Origin: Methylosinus sp. Ce-a6
GTDB lineage: Bacteria; Pseudomonadota; Alphaproteobacteria; Rhizobiales; Beijerinckiaceae
Reading direction: 5' to 3'
Assembly (NCBI RefSeq): GCF_009811655.1
Contig: NZ_BGJX01000003.1
Location: 166,277-230,276 of the forward strand
Length of the DNA stretch: 64,000 bases
Below the pieces are notes generated by a model. It did not search any database, was not told where the DNA came from, and saw only the letters and a program-made list of their open reading frames with translations. Made by a program: the position numbers and the translations under genes. This document shows positions 46,581 to 54,530 of this stretch, one piece after another (the first letter of the stretch is position 1; every line of letters starts with the position of its first letter).

Positions 46581-47821
46581 GCGGCGTCCTCCTGATCGAG
46601 CGCGCCAAGCAGAAGATCGCGGGCAGTCTCGGCGAGCCGCGCCAGCGCCGCCGGATCGGCCGGAAATTCGGCGCGCAGGCCGCGCGGCAGCTTGTCGCTC
46701 ACAAGCTCGGCCAGCTCGGCCAGCGTCGCCTCGAAGCCGGGATCGGCGGCGGCCTCGCGCAGCAGCGTCTCGAGGTCGAGCGCGTCCGGCGCGGCGGGCG
46801 CTCGCGCGCGGGCTGGCGGGCGCGTCGCGATCTCCAGCCTTTCGACCCAGCAATCCTCGGCGAGGCGGAAGCCGAGCGCGCGCGATTCCTGCTCCAGCGT
46901 CTCGCGCCCCGCGACGAGGCGCTCGTGCAGCGGCGTCGCGCCGACGAGGCGGATGCGGGCGGCGAGCGGCCGCGCCTCGGCTTGCGCATGGATGGCGCCG
47001 AGGCGCGCCTCTATGCGGGCGAGCGCTGCGGCCTCGTCGACGCAATCGTCGATCTCGACGTGCTCATGCGCCCAGCGGGCGGCGTCGAGCGAGACCGGCG
47101 TCGCCTCGACGATGCGTCCGTCGTCGACGGTGATCCGCATCGCGCCCTTCGCGCCCGTCTCTTTGACGCTCCGCCCCTGAATATTGCCGGGATAGACGAT
47201 CCATGGATCGCGCGCGACGATCTCCGACGCATGGACATGGCCGAGCGCCCAATAATCATAGCCGAAGCGCGCGAGATCCTCGACCGTGCAGGGCGCATAG
47301 GCGGTGTGGCCGCGCGAGCCGTCGAGCGCCGTATGCAGAACGCCGATGTTGAGCCAGCCCTCGCGCCGCTCGGGATAGCTCGCGACGAAGGCTCCGTCGA
47401 CGAGACGCGTGCCGAAGCTGCGGCCATGCAGAGCGACGCGTCGCTGCTCGTCGAGCAGCGTCTCGGCGCGTGACGAGGAGAAGATTCGCACGCTCGGCGG
47501 ATAGGGCAGGGACTTCGACATGAGGCTGTCGGCGTCGTGATTGCCCTTGACGATGAAGGTTGGAATTCCCTTGCGGTCGAGCCGGCCGAGCGCGCGCGCG
47601 AAGAAGAGGCCGGTGGTCACATCCTTCCAATCGCCGTCGAAAATATCGCCGGAGATCAAGACGAAAGCCGCGTCGGCTGAGATCGCCTCGTCGATCAGCG
47701 CCTCGACGGCGCGCCGCCCCGCTTGGGCGAAACGCGCCGCGACGGCAGGGTCCTTGACGCCGAGACCGGCGAGCGGGCTGTCGATATGGAGGTCGGCCGC
47801 ATGAAGAAAACAGAATCGCAT
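46577..47821 (-). CDS. YhaO/SbcD-like metallophosphoesterase nuclease
   Basis: About 414 aa from ATG 47821. Metallophosphoesterase motifs in order: LHAADLHIDSPL (D-x-H), ISGDIFDGDW (GD-x-x-D), VKGNHDADS (GNHD), IGVLHTALDG and ALGHVHASEIV (GHxH). The C-terminal about 120 residues are helical and probably bind the partner ATPase. It is the first gene of a two-gene operon with a GTGA overlap. The mechanism should resemble SbcD/Mre11 endo/exonuclease. Confidence 0.9.
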   Translation of the reverse strand: MRFCFLHAADLHIDSPLAGLGVKDPAVAARFAQAGRRAVEALIDEAISADAAFVLISGDIFDGDWKDVTTGLFFARALGRLDRKGIPTFIVKGNHDADSLMSKSLPYPPSVRIFSSSRAETLLDEQRRVALHGRSFGTRLVDGAFVASYPERREGWLNIGVLHTALDGSRGHTAYAPCTVEDLARFGYDYWALGHVHASEIVARDPWIVYPGNIQGRSVKETGAKGAMRITVDDGRIVEATPVSLDAARWAHEHVEIDDCVDEAAALARIEARLGAIHAQAEARPLAARIRLVGATPLHERLVAGRETLEQESRALGFRLAEDCWVERLEIATRPPARARAPAAPDALDLETLLREAAADPGFEATLAELAELVSDKLPRGLRAEFPADPAALARLAETARDLLLGALDQEDAA

Positions 47822-48241
47822 GAGGAAAAATCTCAGATTTGGGAGTCGGGTCGAACCCGGCACGCCTTTGTGGCGCAGACGAATCCGTCCCCGGCGCCAT
47901 CATCGTAGCCGATCTGCTCGAATGCGTCACACAGGGCGCGGCTCGCGGTTCGGCTGACGGAGCGGCGCGCGGCGGGAATGCTGTCGTTCACAGCATAAGA
48001 GCTTAGAGGATAAATAGAACATTGCTCGTATTCGGCTAAAAAGCCCGATCTTGGCAGGATAGTTGCGTTAACTATATATTTTTCTTCTAAAAATTTGCCG
48101 AATTCGACCTTGCGGAACCTGAACCGCATCCATATCTCGTCGATTGGTCGCGGCTATCCCAGTCGAAAAGCGGCCGCCATGGAGGGATTAGGGCCCCTCC
48201 ACAGCGGCCTGACCAAACGATGATCCTAGGGAGATCACCAT
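47822..48241. other. AT-richer intergenic region with doubtful small ORF
   Basis: The region 47990-48110 is distinctly AT-rich (AACTATATATTTTTCTTC) and probably holds promoters for both divergent genes. A minus-strand frame (47833-48129, 98 codons) has no homology I can see. The sequence GGGTTCGACCC near 47855 (minus strand) is like a tRNA T-arm, but no tRNA fits around it. TAGGGAGATCACC before ATG 48242 is the RBS of the next gene. Confidence 0.4.
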
Positions 48242-49243
48242 ATGGCTAACAAAGGGACTATCACGTCTCCGCACCAAGCGGAATCCATCCAGAACGCCTG
48301 CCGCCTGCGCTTCGATCTCTGCGCGACGCGAGGGCCCAAACACCTCGGTCGTTTGGACCCGATCTGCGTTCAGACCGCATCCGATCCGTCGCCGACGCGA
48401 CATGCCAGTCCGGCGATCACCGGATGCGATGCCGCGGGTCTTTTTGTGGTCGTCAGCGCTCGCGAACAGCTCCCTTTCCACCTTCGCGCTCTGCCGCTCC
48501 GCACGCCTGCCGCCTATCTTCTCCTCAACGACGATTGGGCGGATGTCGTCATGGCGCGTGCGGGCGAGACGCTCGATGTGCGCAATCGTCTCGCTCATCA
48601 CATGCGGGACCGCGAATTCGCTTGGTGCACGCGCGCGGCCATCATCTATGGCCCTGCGGTGGACAAGCGGATCGCTCACGCGTTGCAGTATTTTTTGCAC
48701 AGCCATCTCGTCGCCGCCGGACGCTGCGACGTCATGTCTGGCGTGGACGCCAATCCTCCGTCGAGGACGGCTTTCCAGGCCGCGCTGCCGTTGTTCGAGC
48801 GAGCGCGTCTCTATCTCTCGGTGGCGGGCGTCGATCTCCTCGAGGAGAGGACCGTCCACGACTCCGAGCGCGCCATTGAGTCGGACGACCTCGACGGATT
48901 CGTGACGCCCTTCGATGCGGGCCGCGTCTGGATCCTGAGAGACATGGGCTATAGAGCCGCCGTCGCCGAAGCGGGCGGGCGTTGGGCTGTTCTCGCCGGA
49001 TCGGAAATCCGCGCCCAGGCGCAGCCGTCGGCGCGGCCGCGCGACATTCGCGTCCGCGAGGAGCTCGCTCGCGACCGTGCGCTCGAACCGGTGCACGGCC
49101 GGCCGGACGTCCGTGTTCTGTCGAGAGACGTCCCCGTCCGGTCGCTCGACGACGCCGGCAAGCTCGTGTTGGGCAGCCCGCGCAGCGTGACGCGCGCGTG
49201 GGAAGAGATCCGCCTCGACGCGCGCTCCGCTTTCCGAGCCTGA
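48242..49243 (+). CDS. GIY-YIG/DUF4357-like protein (degenerate)
   Basis: A 333-aa protein. The middle (about 95-200) follows the layout of GIY-YIG nuclease proteins: AAYLLLNDDWADVV, GETLDVRNRLAHHMRDREF, then AHALQYFLHSHLVAAGR. The GIY and YIG catalytic elements themselves are altered, so nuclease activity is doubtful. The C-terminal 110 residues match DUF4357 in layout (GRWAVLAGSEIRAQ ... SLDDAGKLVLGSPRS ... W). Such proteins occur in DNA-mobility and defence regions. An RBS GGGAGA lies 9 bp upstream. Confidence 0.6.
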   Translation: MANKGTITSPHQAESIQNACRLRFDLCATRGPKHLGRLDPICVQTASDPSPTRHASPAITGCDAAGLFVVVSAREQLPFHLRALPLRTPAAYLLLNDDWADVVMARAGETLDVRNRLAHHMRDREFAWCTRAAIIYGPAVDKRIAHALQYFLHSHLVAAGRCDVMSGVDANPPSRTAFQAALPLFERARLYLSVAGVDLLEERTVHDSERAIESDDLDGFVTPFDAGRVWILRDMGYRAAVAEAGGRWAVLAGSEIRAQAQPSARPRDIRVREELARDRALEPVHGRPDVRVLSRDVPVRSLDDAGKLVLGSPRSVTRAWEEIRLDARSAFRA

Positions 49244-49476
49244 CGCAACCCCGCAATTCTATCGCGTGCGGCCGCGGCGACGCGGCCGCACGCGCCTCGG
49301 TTGCGTCTGCGCATCACCAAGCCATGTGGTCTAGCCGCGCCGATTCTTCGTCGGCAGCCGAAGATCGCGACTTCGGGCGCTCATTCGAGGACCAGGCAAA
49401 CTCCGACCCGCCGAGTGGATTCCGACATGTCGAGATTCGACGCGCCCCCGATGGGCGCGATCAGGAGAGTTGCGCC

Positions 49477-49950
49477 ATGAAGCCTTGCAATATTGCTGAA
49501 ACCCATTGCGCGTCGCCGCCTTCTTTCACCCGGTGGCGCGCTGTCTCTGCTCTCGCCTTCACGAGCGCCCAAGCGCATGAGCTGACGCGAGATCTCGCGC
49601 GCCTCTTCGACGGCGCGGACCTTTGCGACTCCTGTCGCGACAGGGTGGCTGCCGCAGTCGGTGGCGCCATTCGTATCGCTCGGGACCAGGGCGCCTCGAT
49701 CGCAGACGTCGACGCGGCGATGAGCCTCACGCTGCTTCATGCGCTCCGCGGGGACGCGGCCGCTCGCGAGATCGTCATTTTCGGTCTGCGGCGCCGGCGA
49801 TCCGCCGATTCCGATCTCATCGCGGATAGCTGGCGCATGGCGACTGCGTTTCAGAAGACGTGCGCATCGCGTTCCGCACATCGTCGCCGCCCCCGCATGA
49901 TTCTACGGCAGAGACGATGGCGTCGAATGCCGATCGCTCGTGGTCGATGA
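49477..49950 (+). CDS. Small unknown protein, first gene of AAA/M41 cluster
   Basis: About 157 aa from ATG 49477, which has AGGAGAG upstream. Seen: a CDSC pair (LCDSCRDRVAAAVGGA) perhaps binding a metal, a helical middle (IADVDAAMSLTLLHALRGD), and an Arg-rich tail. No family recognised. It is 46 bp before the next gene; the three genes probably form an operon. Confidence 0.5.
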   Translation: MKPCNIAETHCASPPSFTRWRAVSALAFTSAQAHELTRDLARLFDGADLCDSCRDRVAAAVGGAIRIARDQGASIADVDAAMSLTLLHALRGDAAAREIVIFGLRRRRSADSDLIADSWRMATAFQKTCASRSAHRRRPRMILRQRRWRRMPIARGR

Positions 49951-49996
49951 GCCGGACGCCACGACGGTGAGTCCTTTCGAGCATGGAGGTTTCATA

Positions 49997-50326
49997 ATGC
50001 GTAGTGCAATCTTTCTGGGCGACGATCCGAAGCAGATCATTCGAAGAACGCGCGCCCTGTCGGATGATATCGCCCGTATCCTCGCGGATGGTGTTCCTGC
50101 GGAAAGCGATCTCGCCGAGGCGCCCATCTTGGACCATTGGGTTGTCATTGGGCGCAGGACGCCCGCTCTCGCGGGAGCGGTTGCCGGTCATCCCGTGCTC
50201 GGTGATCGCAGCATCATCACCTCCGATCTGTTCGCGCTCGACGACGAAGCCGGCTGGGCGCGCACGGCGGGCCGCTTCTATCGCCTCGGTCGTCCCGGCG
50301 GCGCCGCGTGCGGGAGGGACCAATGA
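49997..50326 (+). CDS. DUF6634-like small protein
   Basis: 109 aa from ATG 49997, preceded by GGAGG. The sequence pattern APILDHWVVIGRR ... GHPVLGDRSIITSDLFALD then GWARTAGRFYRLGRPG is that of a small unknown protein that I remember as DUF6634, common in Hyphomicrobiales plasmid-type regions. Its stop overlaps the start of the AAA protease gene (ATGA), so translation is coupled. Confidence 0.65.
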   Translation: MRSAIFLGDDPKQIIRRTRALSDDIARILADGVPAESDLAEAPILDHWVVIGRRTPALAGAVAGHPVLGDRSIITSDLFALDDEAGWARTAGRFYRLGRPGGAACGRDQ

Positions 50327-52242
50327 GAAAGCTCTCGCACGTAAAGGGAAACGACGACGACCTCTTCGACCGCCCCGACGATGACGACGACGCGGTCGGA
50401 TCGGCCGGCGTCGCCGACGCGCTGGCCTTGGCCTGCCTGCGGGCAGCCCTGCCGGCCGATCTGCGCCGGCGGATCCGTTGCGGCGACACGATCGCCGCGG
50501 TCGTTCAGGCCCCCGGCGCCGACTGGTGCGACGCTCTGGCGCGCGCCGCCCGGAAGGATGCGATGCGGACCGTCTCGCTCGCGCGGGACGGTTCCTACCG
50601 CCGCGACCACGATCCCGCCCGCGGCAATGACGCCGTCGCCGCCGACCTCGCGCGTGGGCGATCCGTCGTCGGCGTCTCTCAGGATCCGAAAAGGTTCCTG
50701 CCTTCGACGCTCATCGCCGTCGCCGATGCAGACGTCCACGTCCGCGCTCCCGACGCCAAAGTCCTGCGGTCGCTGCTGCGGAAAAGCGCGAGCGGACGCA
50801 TTCCTGACGCGCTCCCCGACGTCTCGACGCTCAACTTCCATGAGATCGTGGCCTGTTTCCGCTCGGGCGCGGCGGCGCGCGACGTCGTCGACCGGCTCGC
50901 CGCCGTCGCGAAGCGCAAGGCCGTCGACCGGACGGGCGACGGCCCGTCTTTGCAGGATCTTCCGTGGGTTCCCGCCGGCGCGATGCGTTGGGGCCTGTCC
51001 CTCGCCGCGGCCGTCGCCGCCCACCGCGCCGGCACGGCGTGGCCCAAGGACTGCTCGGCTCTGTTCCACGGGCCGCCCGGCACGGGGAAGACTCTCTTCG
51101 CGAGCGCCGTCGCGAAATCCTGCGGGCTGAATTTCATCGCCACCAGCCCCAGCGAGTGGTTTCGCAACACCACGGGGCTCAACGACGTCGTGACCGCCTT
51201 CATGCGATCGTGGGACGCCGCGCGCGCGGCGCGCCCGGCGCTTTTTTTCATTGACGAGATCGACGGACTTCCTGATCGCGCGAAACTCGACGCCGACCGG
51301 CTGAGCTGGTGGGCGCCGCTGCTCGACGCCGTCCTGCTCGCGCTTTCCGGCGGCCCCGACTCCGAGCGGGACGGACTCGTCGTCTGCGCGGCGACCAATC
51401 ACCCCGAGAAAATCGATCCCGCATTGCTGCGACCGGGGCGCATCGGACGGCTGATTGAGATCGGGCCGCCCGACGCGCTAGGCCTCGCTGCCGTGCTGCG
51501 CCATCACCTCGGGACCGCGCTCACCGACGTTGATCTCGTCCCGGCGGCGAGCCTCGCGCCTGGAGCCACTCCCGCGCAGGCCGCGCAATGGGCCGACGAC
51601 GTATTGTGGCTCGCCCGTGACGCCGGGCGTCCGCCGACGCTAGACGATTTGCTGCGCATCATCGCGCCGCCGGACGATCGGACCCCGGCGGATCGCCGCG
51701 TCGCCGCCGTCCATGAGGCGGGGCACTGCGTCGCCTATCGGGAGGCCGGAATGCAGATCGCATCGGCCTCGATCATCCCGCGCGGCGCATCCGGAGGGGA
51801 AACGCGCGCCGCCGGGCGACGACCTGAATTCCCGACCAGGGCCGATCTCGACGCCGGCGTCATGATCCTGCTCGCGGGGCGGGCCGCCGAAGAAGCTATT
51901 CTCGGCGCGGCGTCGACCGGCGCGGTGGCGGATCTCGCAGTGGCGACGCGCGCGCTCGCCGAGGGCCACGCCGCGCATGGACTGGGGGCAACGCTGCTGC
52001 ATCGAAGCGATGCGGCCGGATCGCTCGCCTATGACCGCGATCTGCGCGACATCGTCGAGGCGGACCTCTCCCGTCTCTATGCGCAATCGCTCGCCCTGAC
52101 GCGCAGGCGGCGCGCCGACGTCGAGCGGATCGCCGAGGCGCTGCTCGCGCGGAGATTTCTCACCGGCGACGATATCGCGGCGCTCGTCACGGCCTCCGGA
52201 CGCCGCGGCCGCGGCCCGAAAGCGCGCGGGAGGGACGCATGA
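50323..52242 (+). CDS. Soluble FtsH-like AAA+ / M41 zinc protease
   Basis: 639 aa from ATG 50323. Residues about 1-230 are a unique region with Asp-rich start (DDDLFDRPDDDDD). The AAA+ module has Walker A FHGPPGTGKTLFAS at about 249, Walker B FFIDEIDGLPDR at about 307, and PALLRPGRIGRLIEIGPP as the sensor/arginine region. A peptidase M41 domain follows with HEAGHCVAY (zinc site, about 463) and further helices. Unlike FtsH it lacks transmembrane helices, so it is probably cytosolic. The partners upstream may be adaptors or substrates. Similar genes occur on alphaproteobacterial plasmids; the role is unknown, and phage-triggered proteolysis is only a speculation. Confidence 0.82.
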   Translation: MRKLSHVKGNDDDLFDRPDDDDDAVGSAGVADALALACLRAALPADLRRRIRCGDTIAAVVQAPGADWCDALARAARKDAMRTVSLARDGSYRRDHDPARGNDAVAADLARGRSVVGVSQDPKRFLPSTLIAVADADVHVRAPDAKVLRSLLRKSASGRIPDALPDVSTLNFHEIVACFRSGAAARDVVDRLAAVAKRKAVDRTGDGPSLQDLPWVPAGAMRWGLSLAAAVAAHRAGTAWPKDCSALFHGPPGTGKTLFASAVAKSCGLNFIATSPSEWFRNTTGLNDVVTAFMRSWDAARAARPALFFIDEIDGLPDRAKLDADRLSWWAPLLDAVLLALSGGPDSERDGLVVCAATNHPEKIDPALLRPGRIGRLIEIGPPDALGLAAVLRHHLGTALTDVDLVPAASLAPGATPAQAAQWADDVLWLARDAGRPPTLDDLLRIIAPPDDRTPADRRVAAVHEAGHCVAYREAGMQIASASIIPRGASGGETRAAGRRPEFPTRADLDAGVMILLAGRAAEEAILGAASTGAVADLAVATRALAEGHAAHGLGATLLHRSDAAGSLAYDRDLRDIVEADLSRLYAQSLALTRRRRADVERIAEALLARRFLTGDDIAALVTASGRRGRGPKARGRDA

Positions 52243-52355
52243 TCAAAGACGGCGAATGTTGCTACGACGTCGTCAAGTGCCTTTGGATTCGGAGTTCGTT
52301 TTGGTTTCCATCCTGCTGCATTGTTGGCCGACGGCGTAATCCCCGGAAGGCGCGA

Positions 52356-52384
52356 TTGACAGGCTGATGGTTACGAAATAGCTT
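52356..52384 (+). promoter_or_regulatory. Retron promoter
   Basis: TTGACA (52356-52361), 17 bp spacer, TAGCTT (52379-52384). Transcription would begin about 7 bp later, at the a1 repeat (52391), as expected of a retron ncRNA. The -35 is perfect, the -10 matches three of six positions. Confidence 0.6.
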
Positions 52385-52390
52385 AGTTTA

Positions 52391-52551
52391 TGCTTACGCG
52401 TAACGTGCCGTCAGGCACGTGGCCCGGCGCTTCGCTAGGTCTAACTTTATTGTCCTCACTTGCGGCCTCGGAAGACGGCTTTGCGCCATCGTCCGTGGGA
52501 CCGCTCCGCTCGATGGCGCAAAGCCGTCTTCCGAGTCCTTAAAGGTAAGCA
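52391..52551 (+). ncRNA. Retron msr-msd RNA (type II-A-like)
   Basis: Read directly. a1 TGCTTAC (52391-52397) is complementary to a2 GTAAGCA (52545-52551). Next is G52398, a candidate branching guanosine. Two msr hairpins follow: ACGTGCC-GTCA-GGCACGT (52403-52420), and GGCCCGGCG-CTT-CGCTAGGTC (52421-52441, one mismatch, two wobbles). The msd is a perfect 25-bp inverted repeat, arms 52467-52491 and 52511-52535, with a 19-nt loop. The RT gene downstream and the promoter position support this strongly. The a1/a2 pairing is only 7 bp, short for the class. Confidence 0.85.
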
Positions 52552-52552
52552 C

Positions 52553-53512
52553 TTGTTGCCTTTCGTCGAAGAAATCGACGCCGAACGAATCCACGTGAAG
52601 GAGCCGTTCGACGTCGTGTTGTTGTGCGGCGGGGAATACGGCGATATTGGAGACCCTGTCCCGAAATCTCTTAGGGACGCTTTCCTCAAAGCGCTTCCTC
52701 CAAAGCCCTTGAGGGATCGGGAATTGATCCAGGCGGAGGACATCACGAAGCAATATGATTTCCATAAAAGCTACGACGACATACTCATATTCGAGACGGA
52801 TCTCGCTCAGATCGTTGAGCTAATCATCATTTTTTGCGAAAGTGCCGGCAGCCTCGCCGAACTCGGAGCTTTTTCCGTGATCGACGAGATCATGAAGCGC
52901 TTGTTCGTCGTGATCAGAGAAGAGCACTGGAATGAGCCGTCATTCGTAAAACTCGGACCACTTCGGCGCATCGAGCGCGAAGTCGGTCGCGAGGCGATCC
53001 ATGTAATTGCAGACCACGACGTTGGCCTGGAAGGAAAATCCGCCGCAAAAGTGGACAAGAAAAAGCTAGTGGAAATGTTGGAGGGGCCTCTGGAAAGCCG
53101 GGTCAATACAGCCCGAGAGCCGACCACCTTCGACCCTCGTCGAGCGGGGCATGTGATAAAACTAATTGTAGGACTGGTACAGGAATATGGAGCGCTCACT
53201 CTGCGGGAGATATCATGGCTGCTGAAGGTTCTAGGGGCCGAGAAGAGCGATGACCAGATTCGTGGGTATCTATGTTGCGCGGCTGCTGTTGACTGGCTCA
53301 CAACTGTTTCGAAGGGAACGAATGACTACTACGTGCAGACTGCAAGCAGTATAGCAAAGGGCGTAGACGCGGCGACGTTGCCTGTAAAAGAAGGAGCCAA
53401 GGATACAAGCAAAATGCGACGTCGAGCAGTGATCAGAGAACATTGGAAGGAGAAAGACAAGCTAAGGTTTGCCGCAATCCTGCAAGCAGCTAAAGGAACG
53501 CAACGTGTCTGA
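52553..53512 (+). CDS. Retron effector (St85/RcaT-like, nucleoside deoxyribosyltransferase fold)
   Basis: About 320 aa. The N-terminal half is a Rossmann-like nucleoside 2-deoxyribosyltransferase fold: FDVVLLCGGEYGDIG, IQAEDITKQYDF, then LIIIFCESAGSLAELGAFSV, where ES-x-GS-x-AELGA is the family signature with a likely catalytic Glu. The C-terminal third (LTLREISWLLKVLGAEKSDD) is a winged helix. NCBI names such proteins retron St85 family effectors, and the Sen2 counterpart is the toxin RcaT (from memory). No ATG is available: TTG 52553 or 52556 is the likely start, GTG 52595 an alternative. Overlaps the RT start. It is probably held inactive by RT-msDNA and released on phage attack. Confidence 0.82.
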   Translation: MLPFVEEIDAERIHVKEPFDVVLLCGGEYGDIGDPVPKSLRDAFLKALPPKPLRDRELIQAEDITKQYDFHKSYDDILIFETDLAQIVELIIIFCESAGSLAELGAFSVIDEIMKRLFVVIREEHWNEPSFVKLGPLRRIEREVGREAIHVIADHDVGLEGKSAAKVDKKKLVEMLEGPLESRVNTAREPTTFDPRRAGHVIKLIVGLVQEYGALTLREISWLLKVLGAEKSDDQIRGYLCCAAAVDWLTTVSKGTNDYYVQTASSIAKGVDAATLPVKEGAKDTSKMRRRAVIREHWKEKDKLRFAAILQAAKGTQRV

Positions 53513-54476
53513 CGTGGTTCAGGCACTCGTGGCCGCTTCGGGTCTTAGCGAACGCGACGTTCGAACGATCATCGCAACAGCGCCGTCCCGCTACAAGACA
53601 TATTCGATACCTAAAAGGCGCGGTGGCGAAAGAATCATATCGCAGCCGGCGCGAGAAGTTAAATTCCTCCAGAGGATCCTTGTTGAAGAGATACTGTCCC
53701 GACTCCCCGTTCATGACGCGGCAATGGCTTACCGGGAGGGCCGGTCGATAAGAGATAACGCTGCTGTTCATGCCGGTGGTGGAGCAATCCTCAAGTTCGA
53801 CTTCGCCGACTTCTTCCCCTCGATTAAAGCCGACGACTGGGCGGCGTATTGCCGCCGGCATTCGGTGTTCAAGGACATAGACGATATATGTCTGAGCGCA
53901 AACTTATTGTTCCGGCGAACGAAATACGGCTCAGTAATGCGCCTCGCAATTGGTGCGCCGTCATCGCCCCATCTTTCAAACATCCTGATGAGAGAGTTCG
54001 ACCAGCGCGTTACCGAAGCCGTTGCCAAGGAGAAAGTCAAGTACACCCGCTACGCTGATGACCTGACGTTTTCCGCGAAGCGAGCTCATAATCTTATTGG
54101 CATAGAGCGCATGCTCAGACGCATTGTTCGGGAAGTCGCCTCGCCGCACTTGCGTCTGAATGAGGATAAAACGGTCCTTGCGACAAGAAAGTACCGGCGA
54201 GTCGTAACTGGCTTGGTCCTCGCTGATAATGGAAAGGTGTCACTGGGACGGGATCGGAAAAGAGATATCCGCGCCGCGTTGCACCATTACGCGCTCGGGC
54301 AGCTCAATGGCCATGAAACCGCGCATCTTTCTGGCCTTCTAGCCTTCGTCAACGCGATTGAGCCTGAGTTTCTTGAGCGGTTGGTCGACAAATATGGCTC
54401 GGCTGTGATCGAGCGCATTAAGGCAAGATTTCCCCCGACAGCTAACTGCCAGCAGCCTCACGACCCAATAATCTAA
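53505..54476 (+). CDS. Retron reverse transcriptase
   Basis: 323 aa from GTG 53505 (RBS AAAGGAA), overlapping the effector stop by 8 bp. Order of RT motifs: YKTYSIPKRRGGERIISQP, ILKFDFADFFPSIKADDW, GAPSSPHLSNILMREFD, the catalytic YTRYADDLTFS, LRLNEDKT and RRVVTGLVLADNG. The VTG triplet and small size mark a retron RT instead of a group II intron enzyme. It synthesises msDNA from the RNA at 52391-52551. The lower GC and less biased codons than the surrounding genes suggest transfer. It ends 54 bp before a convergent helicase gene. Confidence 0.93.
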   Translation: MSDVVQALVAASGLSERDVRTIIATAPSRYKTYSIPKRRGGERIISQPAREVKFLQRILVEEILSRLPVHDAAMAYREGRSIRDNAAVHAGGGAILKFDFADFFPSIKADDWAAYCRRHSVFKDIDDICLSANLLFRRTKYGSVMRLAIGAPSSPHLSNILMREFDQRVTEAVAKEKVKYTRYADDLTFSAKRAHNLIGIERMLRRIVREVASPHLRLNEDKTVLATRKYRRVVTGLVLADNGKVSLGRDRKRDIRAALHHYALGQLNGHETAHLSGLLAFVNAIEPEFLERLVDKYGSAVIERIKARFPPTANCQQPHDPII

Positions 54477-54530
54477 TTCAATTTCCGAGAATAAAAAAGG
54501 AGGCCGAATTGCATAGAAACCTTCCCTTTG

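Noticed and set aside
47845..47870. tRNA-like T-arm GGGTTCGACCC on the minus strand
   Set aside because: No anticodon arm, D-arm or matching acceptor stem in the flanking 80 bases.
52460..52552. N-terminal extension of the retron effector to TTG 52460
   Set aside because: Those codons would run through the perfect msd hairpin, which is explained by the retron RNA.
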